Positions 1-39,735 are shown, counted from the stretch's first letter. The stretch is DNA of 64,000 nucleotides from Pempheris klunzingeri (GCF_042242105.1 NC_092035.1:5972977-6036976); one strand, 5' to 3'. The notes: generated by a model from the letters alone, not told the origin. Made by a program: numbers and translations.

Positions 1-1781
1 ATTTTATTGGAGTAGCCCAAGATTAGAAGTGATGCCCAGTCAGACTATTCTTATTACTGCACTAAAGAATTACACGTCTACATTAGCTATTTATTGGGAT
101 AATGAATTGTTTGTTCTGCTGTTGCTCATACTCTCTAAACTCAATAGAAGTAGTTCTGTTTGGACTGGACACGTTTCCATGTATTGCATCAGTAGCAGCA
201 CGCTAAATGAGTCTGTGAACAGATTTGGCTGGAATATTAGAAGTCAAAGGGATGAAAGTGGGAACAGAGACGTCTTCGACTTTATCAAAAGGGAAACTGG
301 CAGATTCTCTTCTCCACCATCAGTTTTGAAGCAGCAGCTTGGACCTCCTGTTTCATGCCAGAGAGACTTCATTGATTGCTCCCTTCATGTTGCAGGAACC
401 GGTGCTTGCAGTTTCTCCTCAGAGCCAATCAAAGAGCGGCTCGTAACATGACCCAGCCGGCTCACTTCTGCTTTCAGCACGTCTCTTCAAACACTGTTCT
501 TTTCTTTTTTGTCTCTTGCACCATGTCTAACCACAAAAGATTCCTATTGTTTGTGGTTAAACTGTGAAAACCCACTCGTCTTCAATGGCACCCTGCACAT
601 TTGCTGTGAGCATACGTTGAACTTCAGGTATGAGGCAGGAAATTCACAACTGTGGCATTTAAAGCTGTGACTAGCCAACATTTTTCCTATTCAGCTTCAA
701 GTTAAGATAGATAATTATGCTGCTACCATCATGTTAATGTCTAACAATGCTGGATATTCTAATAAACAGTATGGTTTTATTTATCTCTTGCATTATTTAA
801 CCAAGAATGAGTTTCTCCTCGTTTCTCTTTCGAAACGACCAATTTCAGTTGTAGACTTTTAGAGGGAGGTCATGTTTTGTGTCTTTAGCCGACTGTTTAA
901 AAGTTGAGACTTGGCTTTAGGGTTAAAGTTTCAGTCAAGTTAGGGAGCAATTCTGACTCATATACCTGCCATTCTAGCCCTTTTTATTGTTATTGCATGT
1001 GATTAATTTAGAGAAGTGTACAGTACATGCAGCTCAAAGCAGACGCATGTTATTGTTATTTAAAAGCCATGATTGTAGTAAGAAAGGAGCCAGATATGAA
1101 TTACAGTCAGGTGTTTGTGAGACTCAGACAGAAGCAGACTGAAGGTTACTGCTGTCTCTTTTAAGACACTTCCTTAAACAGCAGAAGGAAGTGATGCTAA
1201 CTCAAGCAAGGTGCAGTTTCACACTCACACTGACTGACAGTTGCGCTCTCCATTTGTGCTGTTTGTCGCTGTCACCAGTTTGGTGAAAAGTGAATCTATT
1301 GTGCTTGTGCTCTGGGACATCTCCTGTAAAATGATTTTCTTTTGTTAGCAGGCAGGCTAAGTATGAGGCTGTAAAGTATCACGTTTTAACTTGAACTGGA
1401 AAATTAATGCACTATGTTTGTTTAATCTTGTAATCTTTAAGATTTTGCGGCACCTTATGAGCTGCTACTAAATATTTACACCCACTAATTGCCACGTCTA
1501 AGTGTTATCCAGCCAACTGACAAAGCCAACATTAACTTCTGTATGAACAGTATGAGGAAATGATCGCAATTTGTTTGGACTGTAAATTGGATCTCTGTCA
1601 TGGATCTTTTCTGATTTAGAGATCAAAGGTTACGTCTTTGCTGGCTTCAGTGGAAACTAATGCTGGTCGTATGTGTCACGCAGTTTAATTCTCATGTCAG
1701 AATGTAACTCGAATAAAGTGAGAAGCTGGTGGTGTGGCGAGAGTGACATGGCTGAGAGTGAGGGGGAGAAACTCAATAAAG

Positions 1782-1932
<151 letters not shown>

Positions 1933-2033
1933 AGGGTGTGGGCGAGGCTCATTTTCATGTGAAAGGGCTACAGCTGCTCCGTCCCTCTAAAGAAATTATT
2001 CATGCTTTATTCCAACGCCTAACCCACGGAGTC

Positions 2034-2057
2034 CACACACACACACACACACACACA
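2034..2057 (+). repeat. (CA)n microsatellite
   Basis: A 24-bp CA run. It lies in inverse-complement orientation to the long TG run ending at 1,930, so a transcript through both could fold into a hairpin. Confidence 0.9.
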
Positions 2058-2340
2058 GGGGACACCTCTATTGGAGCAACATGGGGGCAAATCTGTTTTT
2101 GACAGGACTGCTCTTTCATTTTTTGTTTTATTTCTTTAATTTGAGGTAGGAAGTAAGCAGTGATGGCCTCTCAACCAATACTGACTGGGCTTGAGGGACA
2201 AAAAAGTGTCTAGGATATGAAAACATACATCTAATCTCCCATCGTAGTCTTTTAAAGATAAACTTGTGTAGACAGTTTACATACAGTCTGCAGACAGTTG
2301 TCGTCCTGCATCTAAAACCTGCAGTTTCGTGTCTTTTCAG

Positions 2341-2432
2341 CTCGTGACCATCTGCTGCTGTTGTCTGGAAGATCATCCTCACTGAACCTGGACCAGCTCA
2401 CCTCCTCCTCCCCTGCATCCCTTCAGTAGACT
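2341..2432 (+). other. Candidate 5' untranslated exon (inpp4a?)
   Basis: This 92-nt segment is bounded by a pyrimidine-rich acceptor ending at 2,340 (tgtcttttcag) and a strong donor starting at 2,433 (gtgagt). It contains no ATG, as expected for an untranslated exon. Its orientation fits inpp4a, whose first coding exon needs an upstream exon. There is no homology evidence and the splice signals could be chance. Confidence 0.25.
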
Positions 2433-5400
2433 GTGAGTGGATAAAGCACCCTCATAATTTCATGTCATTAGGGCTGCCACTAACTCTGCCTATATCATTA
2501 TTAATTCACTAATGATTGAAAATAGTAATAAAACCATGCATGACAGCTTCCAAGAGCTCAAGCTGAGTTGTTCAACTGTCTAAAACTTAAAGAAATTCAG
2601 CAAATCATCACGTTGGAGAAGATGGATTTAGATTATTTGGGGGATTCACTTGACAGATGACTAATCAATTAATTAAAAATAATTTCTTTACATGTTTGGT
2701 CTCAAATACCAAGAGAGCAGGACCATCGTGGGGTTCATGTCCCAGGTTTAAGCTCCCTCGACCAAAGATTTTTCTAGTTTACTGGTCGTGGTTTCGTTTC
2801 ATTGATACTGTGCTAAATTACAGAAAACCAGGATCACTTTGAAATATAAATATTACAGGCGCACTTATGACGCGAGCTGCCAGTCAGCGGCCGCAGCAGC
2901 AGAAGTGGGAATGTTTCTGAATGTGTCGGAGCAACCAGGAAACCACCTGATCATGTGATGAATTTATTTCACCACCGTATAACACGGCTCTACCCTCTGG
3001 AAATGATGACAAATAAGCTAACTGTACATAATAATAATCATAATGCAGTAACCGCAGGAACCAGCCGTGGAAACACTAATGCAGAGTGTGGCCACTTCCT
3101 GTGTCTTTCAAATTAGATGCCCGCTAGCACTTCATCCACAGTCCAGCCACAAAAAAGAATCGACCTACTTTTCCTGCAACAAACCAACCAATGAAAACGG
3201 ACTGAGACTCTTTTCATCAACTAAAGTTAAGTAGGTTTGTTGAGTGCAGCCCTAAAAAAACTGAGAAAGAAGATATAAGAAGAAATGTTCTCTATGCTAA
3301 CAAGCAAACAGGACTTACTGGACTCACTTTATTTTTCATTGGAGGTAGGATTATGTTTTTTTTAATGTCATGGCTTGAACTTAATCTCTTCATCGCTCAT
3401 AACTTAAACTATGAGGCACCAGAGAGAGACAATAATTGCTGTCAATTTGTAACCCAGTCAGGCAAGAAGAATGATAATCATGTGTCACAGTGAAGGTTCC
3501 CATGAAACCCAAGAAAAGAGCAGAGCAGTCAGACGGCTGCTGTGCACTTTGCTCACATTTCACATGTCAGCCGGTGGTTTGTTGGTGAACACAACAAGGA
3601 AACTTCAAGATTGTTTGCCTTGAAATTGCGTTACGACATAGATGTTAGATTTCAGAATCAATGAGTCTCTCTGAATCTCTTTGTCCTCTACCAGTGAAAC
3701 TATTCAGAAGTTAAACAGAAGATTCTCCAGTAAACCTTTCAGTCTGGTGTCAGCTTTATGTTTGAGAATGTCTAAACAGACAGATAATCTCTCCTTGTTT
3801 GTGTCTGTGCTGAAACACTAACTGTCAATGTGAGATAGAGGCTACCAGTGTTTTTCTTTCCTCTGTTATCTCCTTATCCAAAACATCTCGATCCTTTTAT
3901 GATAAGTTGCATATTGTATAGATTTGAATCAAAATGAGACTTGATTTTACACCAGCTGCACTGAAATCCTGTGGAAAACTGTCTTTTTTTTATTGGGAGC
4001 TGTACTTAAAGAAAGTTTAAAAACTTTAAGGCTTTAGAATGACTGAATTTCAATAATTCATTGAAGCACTTCTTAAATCAGCCAGACTGCACGTCATTGT
4101 AGATTTATCGTGGCTTGACTGTGTGATGGAAACGAACTTCTGCACAGATCAGAGGTTTGACTTTTTAAAGCCAATTAAAACTAGCCTTTTATTGTAGAAA
4201 TGAAAGAGTTGGAGTGAAATAAATTGGTTTTGCACTGCAGAAGGCACGACCCTTATGAGACCCTCCATAACATTAAAGGAAGGCTCCAGACACAGATGTT
4301 ATATTGATCACAAGGTCTCATATTTCTAATCCTCAGATACACATCACAGCCTCCTCTTGATGGTGGTTCAGGACCGAACTGGAAAAGTTTAACTTGTATT
4401 TTTTAGCTCTAAACCTAGCAGTTTCTCCTTAAACTGGGATCAGCTGAGATGAGTGAGAAATAAACACAAGCCTCATGGTGTCACCTAAAAGTTTTATACT
4501 TTATTTTATACTTCTATACTACTCTAGGCGGGACAAAACAAGACATTTGAAGTCATCACTTTGGACTGGGATTGGACGGTTTTTGCTGCTTTATGACATT
4601 TAATAGACGATTTAATACTTTGAATAATCAAGACAACAAATAGTTTCCCTTCTGTCTGTTGAATGCTGCAATGTTTGTTTACACTGAGAAACTGTAGAGG
4701 CATGTGGTTTAAAAGCAAACACAAAACACTAAGTATTTAGAAAAACCTGTTTTTCTATATCATCTATGAGCCTCAACTTGCAGTAACCATCTGCTGCATC
4801 CGCGGCCGAGAAATAAACGTATGGGATGTTGTTGTGTTTTTGTTTTGTTGTTAGTCTGCTGTTGGATATTGTGTGAACCAAATTCAGGAAATAGCCTTTG
4901 TCCGGTCTGAGACGAGATGTAATCAGACACACACACATTCACAGAAGCGTGTGGTGTGATGCCCTGTCTTCAGTGTGCAAAAGGCCTCTTGGCAAAGAGG
5001 AAGCTGTAAAATGGGGTTTCACCATGTATGGTAAACTGGACTCTCACTCTCGTGCACTCTGTCTCTCTTTCTCCTTGTCTGCCTTTTCTTGCCAGTGGAT
5101 GAAACTAAAACAGAGGCTTCAACACGCCCACAAGTACACGTAAAATATACACATGCAGAGAAGAACAGCATAGGAAAACATGAAGGGGTTTGAAAACCAG
5201 CAAGGACCTTTGTTGCCAATGCCATCTACAAACTATATGACTCCTAAAACTCTGCCAAAGTTTCCTCGTGTGTTACTAACTGCTGCTCTTCTTAAAGCTG
5301 GTCCTTAGATACCTGATGTTTGTGCTGCCAAAGTATAACTTATTCATCTTATTCTAGCTGCCTTACAACAAGTCCTCCCACCTGAACCAACCATTTGTCA

Positions 5401-7651
5401 TGGCCGTCTGAAACTGCCCATATGAAAAACAATCCTGCATTCAGTAGTTGTTCTGGAGCTTTCACTGGTATCACATGATCTTCCTGAGCAGATGCAGATG
5501 TCCGAGCACTTGCTGTCCGCATTGGTTTAAAAGTTGAGATTTATTACAGTGATGCCCTCCAAGGCTCCAGAACAGCTAATAAACAGATACTGTGATGATC
5601 ATGATTGTTTGGACAACCCATGTGACAGATCCCCAACCTGCCTCCTCAAGTTTAGGTAACTAAAAACATTACTAAAATACAGATATGGCTACGGTTGTGA
5701 TTAAAAGACTCACCGACTGTTGTTCGCTTGAGTCTAAACATGTAGAATAAGAAGAAATGAGCACAAAGTGACCCCTAAGAAGAAGCAGTCATCCATATTA
5801 GTTGGTGACGGCATGAGAAAACAGACCACAGACTGAATTCTCTACATTTGAAAGCTACTTTTGTTAATGGATCTTTCCTCCTGTTTACATCCTTATTAAC
5901 CCTAAAAATCCACATTGAGAATCCTGGATTGGGGTTTTATGTGTCAGGAGCTCTGGCCCAAATTTTCCCTTGCCCATATAGTGTGTGTGTGTGTGTGTGT
6001 GTGTCTGCCCCAATTAATTTGATTCACAAACCTACACACACACATACACTGACACACCAGGCTAAATTTGGAGCTCCCTTATATGGCAGCTTTTCCCTCT
6101 CAGCGAAGTTTCTGTGCTGCTGTGGACTCAGAGAAGAGTTTCACTTATCGGGATTTTTTTTTCTAGCGTCAGTGGACTGTTTTGGATACCAAATGACTGA
6201 ATACTGAAGATGCTGAATTCCCAGATGTGCCAAATTACTTTACTGTTTTGAGGTGATAAATCTGTCATCTGTTGCAGGTCATACAGAAAGGGATTTGCAC
6301 TAAATCACTAAATATTTGGTGAAGTTGTTGCTCTAAAGGAAAGATGATAATTTTATTGGGATTTCTGAAACATTTGACAAAACTCAAACTAGTAGCTTCA
6401 AGTTGATGGCCCTCAAACCGCTGACCCTTTGGAAACTGGGTGATGTGTACGAACCCATTTTTGATAAGGAAACTTGGAAGCAAGTGCTCGCGTAAAGCCC
6501 TGTCGAACCAGCGTGTATCTTTGGCTTTGAGATCGGAAAATGTGACTCCAGTTGGCTGAGAGTCTGGAAATTTTGTTCTAGGTTTGCAAACAAAGACCAG
6601 AGATGCATCAAGTCTGATCATTTTCTTGAGCACATTCATGTTTGCTTATGTGGTAATTTGAAAAGCAGAATGAAACATTTCCAACAGAAAGCTGTCTGGT
6701 GTGCAAAGGAAGAATGATTTTATTTTAAGACAGGCTGGTCTCAGTATTTTTAGTTTTGCTCTCACTATTTGACTCATCAGGGGTCATATGGCGGAAAGAA
6801 GACTAAAACATGCTGATGCTGAGCAGGTATCATGTTGGCGGTGGTGCTAGTAGAAAAAGGAGGAGATCGCCAAAGCTTTTGCATCCTCTGGGAGCCGTGA
6901 ACATCTCTGCGTATTGTTGTGCCAGACCATCTACTAGTTCAGATATCTCAGTGTAGAGCAAAGTGGTGGAATATCAATAACAGCATTGCCCTCCCAAGAG
7001 CCACAGCACTTGCTTGGCTAAAGATATCGACAGAGAGATACGTGTGAATGTGCTGCAAAACATGTTTGAAACCATTTTTCAATGAACTGCAGGCACACAT
7101 TGCTAAACTGAGCACCTGGTTCGAGAAATATGTTGACGTGAGACCAGAATCCAAGCAAAGAAATTCATTGTCATTCATTTAGTTAATGTAATAAAGGATT
7201 TTATCAGCATATTATGCTATATTGCACTTAGTAAAGTGTCTTTTTTGTTCTCATTATACTGGCCAACCTCTTTTAATTTCCATCAACATGAATAACTACA
7301 TAACTAACTATAATAAACACCTGCATGGCCTCTGCAGCTTTCCAACCACCCACCTTGTTTTTATTCTGAAGGTGGGGTTTATATTTGACGTTTTAATCGT
7401 TCCCATGAATAGGATTGATATTCTGAATCATCCAAATCCATGCTGATTGTTTTTATAATCTGTGTAGCCCGTGCTTTTCCTTCCTCTACTGCTACAGGAC
7501 ACTTTACACCTGTGACGTTGACCCAGAGGAACGTCTTCTCTGCTGTCTGCATGTTTTGGTATAAAGAGACATGTTTTAGCAGGAACTTACTGTTTACATA
7601 TCAATAGAAGAGGAAGCACAATGGCTGAGAGGTGTAGTCTTTGATCTGCAC

Positions 7652-7672
7652 TGTGTGTGTGTGTGTGTGTGT
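7652..7672 (+). repeat. (TG)n microsatellite
   Basis: A 21-bp TG run in non-coding DNA upstream of inpp4a. Confidence 0.9.
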
Positions 7673-8588
7673 CATGTGATTCATAAATCTGTAGAGAGAC
7701 GGAGCTGGAGCCACACTGACGGCTGTAGTCTTCAACCCGCTGATGCTTTAAAACAAACTGTAGCTTGTATAAAAGCACAGGTTGTGTTAGTGGTCGTTAC
7801 TGTCCCATGTTCCTCCTGACAAACATTTCAGGTGTCAGCTGACTTCCAGCCTTTTAGCTGATTAGATACGACTGCAAGAGACCAACAGCGTACATGCACA
7901 CACATTCATACTCACGTGTATTTCACAGGCGAACTCCGTCGGATTAATGTAAAACACATAAAGCAGCAGCACAAGATTAAACAAGCACAAAGACCGATGA
8001 TCATAGTGATATATTTAATATCTCAGAATCTCAAAATCAATTTAACAAACTTTAAAGTCTGTGAAAGAGTCAATTTCATGCTGTTGAGGAGATTCTTCTC
8101 ACATCTTCAAACAAGGTTAAAAAATAAACCTAAAACAACCAGAACTGATTAAAGTTAATTCCTCCCAGCTGTTTGGATGATTAAATGAAAATCCAGCAAA
8201 ACGCTTCGTGCTCCTGTAAATGGTCATGATTCATCTTAATGAGGTAGATTAACAAAAAAGGCATCCGTTTAGCAGATAGATGAAACCACCAATGTTACGT
8301 AGTCTCTGACTGAAAAGGGCTTTAATAACTTTGTTTATAGATTTAGATTTTAGATTTATAGATATTCTGAACCGTGTTAACGTTAAAACCCTACTAGTGC
8401 AGTATTTTCCACGTCTGGCTCCATGTTGTCTTCTTTTTCTCAGACACACCAGCCCAAATGTAGACTTAATGGATTGATATTTCACTTCCTACTTACCGTT
8501 AAACGGGTTCTGTTTAGTGTTTGACTGTCATGTAAATACTGTCTCTCTTTGTAGCTGTAACTGATGCTCTTGGTGTTTGTCTCCTCAG

Positions 8589-8646
8589 TCAACATGTTTG
8601 GGCTCGTGAGCTAGAGAGAGACCAGGATTACACAAAGCAGCTTCAA
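8589..8646 (+). other. Candidate 5' untranslated exon (inpp4a?)
   Basis: This 58-nt segment follows an acceptor-like sequence (gtctcctcag, ending 8,588) and is followed by a donor-like gtaaag. It contains one ATG opening a six-codon upstream reading frame that stops within the segment. The assignment to inpp4a is inference from position and strand only. Confidence 0.2.
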
Positions 8647-11600
8647 GTAAAGGTTAGAGGAGTCCGATAGCTGAGGGACAGCATTGAAGAAAACTCCCCT
8701 ATAGTCCTTTTAAACTTAAGGTAACCCATTTCTTTTCCTCACTTCAGTCTTAGTGTCTAAAGCCTGCCTCTCTCTCCCACACACACACAGTCCTTTTTTT
8801 TTTACATCTCTTTTCTGTTTACTCTGCTCATCAGCATAACACTCAGCTTAAAGACCCTACAGGCTGACAACTGAGTGTTTGTGGAGACCCCGGCTCCATC
8901 TAAGCACAGAGGAGTACGTGCCTGCCTGTGTTTGCCTCCAACCCTGCTGTCAAAGCTCATGTTGTTACATTAATATTGAATAACTGCACAAACAACTCCA
9001 TACTCCCCCCAGAAGATATGGCATGAATGTCGCCTGCTCAAGAGGTTCTAGTTATTTAGCTTTGTCATCCTGTCTCCACATTTTCCTCCCATTCCTCCGA
9101 TGCTGTGGCTCTTCTGTCTCCTGCATATTTACATTTCAGTAGTCAACATGTGCCAACGGAGGCTCTGTACCTCTGCTGTCGGTGTGTCTTTTGTCAGAGA
9201 GATGGGAATGAGATATTCAGGTGTGTCGAGTTGTGTGTAAGCAGGAATTCAGAAAAGCCCTGAGTTTAAAGGCTTAACACGTTAAAACACTGCACAGCAG
9301 TGTGTAATACTAACAGACAGGATTCCATAACTCGGCATACTCACATATTTTATGTTTAGTCATAACGGGGCTCAAGTTGGTCTGGACTAACGGACCGATT
9401 CAGAGGGATACTCTTCTTATCCATTGTTGTGTGTTACCGGCAATGAAAAAGCAGTAAAAACTTTTTGGTGGGTCTAAAAAAATTAGCTAAATCGCATATT
9501 TAGAGGCATGGATTCTTTGTCAGTGACTCAGGTCTGATCATTGACACACCCGTAAGGTTTCTTTGCAACGGAAACACTGTTTCAAAGAGGCAAATGCGGA
9601 GCTGCAGCAGCAAGCAGAACCAAAACAGATCAGCTCGGGCGCACAGAGAAATGTAAATACATTCAAATGATCATGTAAATCAGGTAGTTTCTCCTCCATC
9701 GAGAAAGGACTTCAGGTGGTGCTCCAGATGTTTGCAGTGACAGATGTAGGGCACATGTCTGAGCTGGGACGTATCAGGCACCGCCAGCGATGGACCACAT
9801 ATCAGGAAGTAGGCCACCAACTATTGACCCAGAACCACCGTTAAAATGAGATCGCTCTGAAGGGATATTTGTAAAAGATGAAATGTTCAGAGCCCAGTTT
9901 GTAACAGAGCTTAGCCTGTACAAAGGTGTGTTTCACTGTGTCAACAGACTAAACCACAAAACACCAAGTAAACTGTGTCTGCATGAGGAAAACACTGAAT
10001 TTCTGTGATGTTTTCCTTCTTACTGTAACTTTGACCCAAACCTGAATCACTGAAGCACATTATTCTACAATAAATAGAGCAAAATCCTACCAAAATAGAC
10101 CTCAGAGATCTCCATCTGTGTATTGTCTAACTAGACCACGGTGCCTCTCCATTCGAGCCAACTACTGTCCCTTGCGTTTGCTGCTTTCCTGCAAATAGGC
10201 TAATTGCTCTTTAACGAAATGGGACAGAGGGAGCGGAAGCAGGAGAGAAGGGAAGACCGGGGCAGTTGTTCGTCCACAGGGAAACAAATCCCAAAAGATT
10301 TAGGTTGGGGAGAGAGGAAAATAGGGGGAATTAGAGCAGAAAAAGTTTAGACAGAGGAAGGTAGAACTCAGGTGAAACAAAGAAGAGACGAGGATGTAGA
10401 AGAGGCATCTTTTAGGAGACAGATAAAAGTAAAGAAAAAGAAGGGCAAAGGAAATAAAAGAATAAAAAATACAGAGCAAACTTACAGTCTCTTAGCAACC
10501 TCAACATACATAACACTCGCTCTTCTAGCGAGAATAGAAGGCACATAAAATGCAAATTTCTTGGTGTATAAGTGGGCTGAAAACACAAATGCAAATAAAC
10601 ACACTGCAGAAAACCCAAACACACGTGCTGATGCTGTGGCTGACAGATGATGCCCAGTCGCACGCTAACACACACGTGCCTCTGTCTTTCCCCGTCTATA
10701 AATACATCTAAACATATGTATGTGTTTGCCCTTCTGCTCCAGTAGCCGCCCATCAAGTCGGGGAACAGCGGGGAGATAAAGATGTTACGATGGCGAGAAA
10801 GAGGAGTGTTTTCTGTTCTCTGAGGATTTGCTCACATGGTGTATGTAAAGCATCCACGCAGCTGCAGCTTGAATTGAGCCTTAAAAATGAAGGGAGAAAC
10901 TGCCAGAAGGGTTTCGGACTCAGAAACTCAGACTCGGAAAAACAAAATCTGTTAAATGAAGAGTGATGTTAAATGTTGTCCTTGTGGCTCACTTGACCAG
11001 GGTGTTCATCCAGACATGACACTGACATGTTCAAGCACCATCCGATTAATGTAAAGGTTTTACTCTCCCTTTTCTGTCTCCTCTTTCTCCTTCATTTAAC
11101 ATGCTAACAAGATACTTTATTGATCCACATTCGATTCCTCCAGCTACAGAACCAGTCCAGGTTTTAATGGAATATGAGCACAGAGTTAGAATATAAAACA
11201 TGCTGCTGATTGTGTAGGTGGCAAATGTGAGTACAGATTGGTTTGCTTGACCTTAACAGTTGATACTTAGAAAGGTCCTTTCTGTCTTGTTTGCTGTGTG
11301 TCTGTTTTGTGCCTGATCTTACTTTCTGTACTTTGTTCCTAATTTCTGTTCCGCTCCTACTGCTGCAGGTGTAGGCACTCACTTTAGCATCACTGACCAC
11401 ATGAATTTTTTATAATGATGTGTTATATGTTACTGTAAAGCTCCTTTTAAACATATTCCATTTTGTATATGCTGCTAATACAGCTTTTATTGCTGTAGTT
11501 GATATACACGGCAATACATATCTGATATTAATGATATTAGATAATAGAATGAAGGTTGTTTTTATATTTTAACTTCATTTTATGTATTTCAAAGTACTGG

Positions 11601-11842
11601 GGGATAAAGCAAATGTTGGCCCAGTGAAACCCTCTGAAAACCTGCTTGATTAACAAAAAAATGATGTCATATTAATCTGACCTTCCTCCTCCTCTTCTCT
11701 TTCCGCTCAGAGAGGTGAAGCGCTTCCTGGAGCAGCCGTGGATCAGCGCAGAAAGAGGGGCACATCACATGGGAGTGCGTGACTGTGTGTGCGAGGGTGT
11801 GTGTTCAGGCCTCCTGCCGTCGCCCGCTCTTCCCAGACCGGC

Positions 11843-36838
<24,996 letters not shown>

Positions 36839-38989
36839 TTGGACCACACAGAGCTGCGATGTTATTGGACAGTATGGCTTCTGTGTTTTGGGAAGGCCAC
36901 GATCAGACGGGGAACAATCAGTGTACAGTTTATGTCACCTGGTCACTCAGTGATTCAGCGTCACACCTTCCTGAAAGAAAAAGATTTTTACCACCTTAGT
37001 AAAATAACTGTCTCCAGCCACTCTATTAGTCGCTCATGCCGTATTATACACAACACGCTGAATACAAAAATGTTTTCCAGGAAGCAGCTCTTTAGTTTTT
37101 ATTCCTAATTATAAAAATGTACATGAACAGCACTGCCGCACCCCTGATCAAACACTGATATAATCAATAACAGCCACACAAGCATTTATATTCATGTTCT
37201 ACAATGGAAACAAAGAGAGAAATTCAGTGAAACCGAGATAAAATAGGTAAATTATCCTCTGTGGATGAATATTTAGTTTTTAACATTATACCAGCCAGTG
37301 TTTGTCTATGCAGGTAGGTTATTATATTTATAATGTGGGAGAAATTCAAAGGATGAGGTTTGTGTGAGTCTATATTTTCATTATTATCAACAAATCTCAT
37401 GAAAAGACTAAAAACAGCAACGTGTCAGTCCGTCTGTGTTGGGGACTGTTTTAGCAGCGAGTTAATCCACATTTTTTAATTGTCTTTTTTTGGGCTACGA
37501 TGGTTCAGAGGAGGAAATCTAAATCTAAAATCTAAAGTCCTGTCGGCCTTATCCTTACAGACTCCTTCCACTCTTCCACGAGCAAGCCACTGAATGAGCC
37601 TCAGAGCTGCTAAACCTGTAGTGGGGACAGAGAAGTTAAAGACAGCTGGATATGCTCTGGGAACTGTAAAGGGTTCAGTATGCTTCAAATGGGAGGGGTC
37701 ATACGACGGGCTGCACGAGCGCGTCTAAAGGCTTTCGTGCCTGCTTTGTGTCTTTTAGCGACCCTTAACAGCGCACACCTTCACACAGCCTCTGCACGGT
37801 GGCACGAGGACAGAGATGCATGGAAGTAGAAGGAAGGAGTTATGTGAAGAATTAGTTCAGGTTCAAACTCTTTCTTGTTATGCACACATTTGCACACTTG
37901 GCCAACATGCACCTCGCTCGAAGCATAACGACACCTTTTACGTTTCCCTCCAAGCAGAAGGAAAACCATTGACCTCCTGATAGTGGGCAGAAAGGGAAGT
38001 CCATTCCTAGGTAATTATTAAATCATTAAAGTGGATTTACAGGCAGGAGAGGACAGCCGGAGGAACTGTTAGTGACAAGCTGCCAAAATTAATAAAATAG
38101 AAAAATAACCTTGATTGATCTCTACAGATAAATAGAATAAGAAAGAAGTAAAATAAAATGTGATATGAATCGTTTTCTCTTCAGTCCACATTTTGTTTCT
38201 ATGCAATTAGTTTTCACAGCTTATGATCAAGACCACTTGGCATGTCCTCTGATATTTGACATTTTAAAGAAGCGCACGCTTTACTGAACTGCACGCACTG
38301 AATGAGACAGAAGTTTTAGAGCAGGATTCAAATGTGAAGCAGCTGAACCAAATTCAGACGTTTAAATTCAAAGTGTTGATTGCATTTTGTCTCATATTTG
38401 GTTCTTTTAGTTTTAGTTCTTTTGCTCACATGCTCCTGTGTGCACCACAGGGGGGCGTCCTGCACCCACTGCACTGTGAAAACACACCACTGCTCCATCA
38501 CAGGTGACTTATCGAGGTGAAATGCATCTTACTGTAACGTGAACGCCACAGTCACACTCCCTGCTGATGGAAATCCTGCCTTAGAAATGCATTAATTGCT
38601 GTATTTACATCTTTTATTTTGCATTAAATAACTTTTTTGCTCTGCCAACACGCTGCGTCGTATATTTGCCGTTTTACTGTCAATCCGAGAACATTGTGAA
38701 GGTTTGAATGTGACTGTAGCCTGTCAATAAATGTTCATATTACTTAATTAGAGATTAACAATGACATGAAAATAAAGGAAGATTCATTAAAGAAATCCAT
38801 TGATCAGCATATATGAGCATAAGAGTTGTATTTTTAATATGCTGTTAATTTCATGTTTTAAACATGCAAATAAAAATTGGCATTAAAATGATTAAGATTC
38901 AAGTGAGAGAATGGCTGTAAGATCATTGTATGGCGCCGCATGCATCCAACAAAAGGGCAAAAAAAGTCAAAACTTGTTAATGTTGTACA
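36839..38989. other. inpp4a 3' UTR and intergenic DNA
   Basis: I see no coding exon. Candidate poly(A) signals (AATAAA) occur at 38,091-38,096 and 38,726-38,731; the latter, in the context tgtcaataaatgttc, would give a 3' UTR of about 1.9 kb. Confidence 0.5.
38726..38731 (+). terminator. Candidate poly(A) signal for inpp4a
   Basis: An AATAAA hexamer followed by a GT-containing stretch, downstream of the canonical inpp4a stop. An alternative AATAAA lies at 38,091. Choice between them is not possible from sequence alone. Confidence 0.3.
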
Positions 38990-39240
38990 AGGGTGAATAC
39001 TGCCAACCTCTACACTGTCAAGAACTCTGACAAGAACTGGCCCAGCATGATCAAGGACGTTAGGGAGTACGTGGAGGCGTGTCCAGTCTGTGCACGCAGC
39101 AAGTCCTCTTCTAGACCACAGACAGGAGTCCTTCAACTGCTTCCCATCCCTAGCCGTCCATGGGCGGAAATTTCCATGGATTTTGTCACCGGCCTTCCTG
39201 TATCTGAAGGTAACACCGGTGGTGGATCGCTTCTCTAAAA
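38990..39240 (+). pseudogene. Ty3/gypsy retrotransposon pol fragment (integrase region), broken
   Basis: The frame encodes a gypsy-type integrase fragment with a zinc-binding CPVCARSK motif, then the start of the catalytic core ([14 protein letters not shown]). Just after this the core continues in another frame ([19 protein letters not shown]), so a frameshift or small deletion near 39,213-39,222 breaks it. The remainder of pol is absent; the element is a dead relic. Confidence 0.85.
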
Positions 39241-39299
39241 TGACTCACTTTATTGCGTTACCTAAGTTACCATCGGCTAAGGAGACTGCTGAAATCATG

Positions 39300-39735
39300 T
39301 CTCATCATGTCTCACGTCCCTCCCCAGGGACACTGTGTCTACCTCGTGTATTTAAAGTCCGTGTCTCCCCTTGTTGTCCTGTGCCAGTTCGTCATGTACC
39401 TTCGTCTTGACAACCAGCTATCTTGTTCCCTTGGTCCTAGTCTCGAATCCTTGTCTGTGAGTTTGTCTTTGTGTTGAAACTTTTTCTCAAGCTTTGTCTT
39501 GCTCTTTTCGTTGTTACTTTGTACATAGATTAGTCTGATATTTTTCCTTTGTTCACTTCGTTTCTCATTCTTGTATAGATTGCCTTTGGCCTGAGTATTT
39601 TTGTTTGCTGTATTTTGTTTTATGTTTTTTCGCTCCTGCTTTTACAGAGTTGTCTTTTGTTACATAGTCTTAGCTTATTGCCACTGTGCGTGTTTATTTT
39701 GTCTTTTGGTTCTGTTCGCCTCCGGGCATAACAAA
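39300..39735 (+). mobile_element. Probable gypsy LTR remnant
   Basis: Directly after the integrase fragment the sequence changes to a T/G/C-rich non-coding stretch with words typical of fish gypsy LTRs (tatttaaagtccgtgtctcccc near the start, gcctccgggcataaca near the end). Boundaries are approximate and no target duplication was confirmed. Confidence 0.5.

Noticed and set aside
11715..11842. In-frame N-terminal extension of inpp4a upstream of 11,843
   Set aside because: The upstream open frame begins from GTG rather than ATG and the residues do not resemble INPP4A.
38450..38465. CTCF-like word (accacaggggggcgt) near the inpp4a 3' end
   Set aside because: It has at least two mismatches to the core, so I do not claim it.
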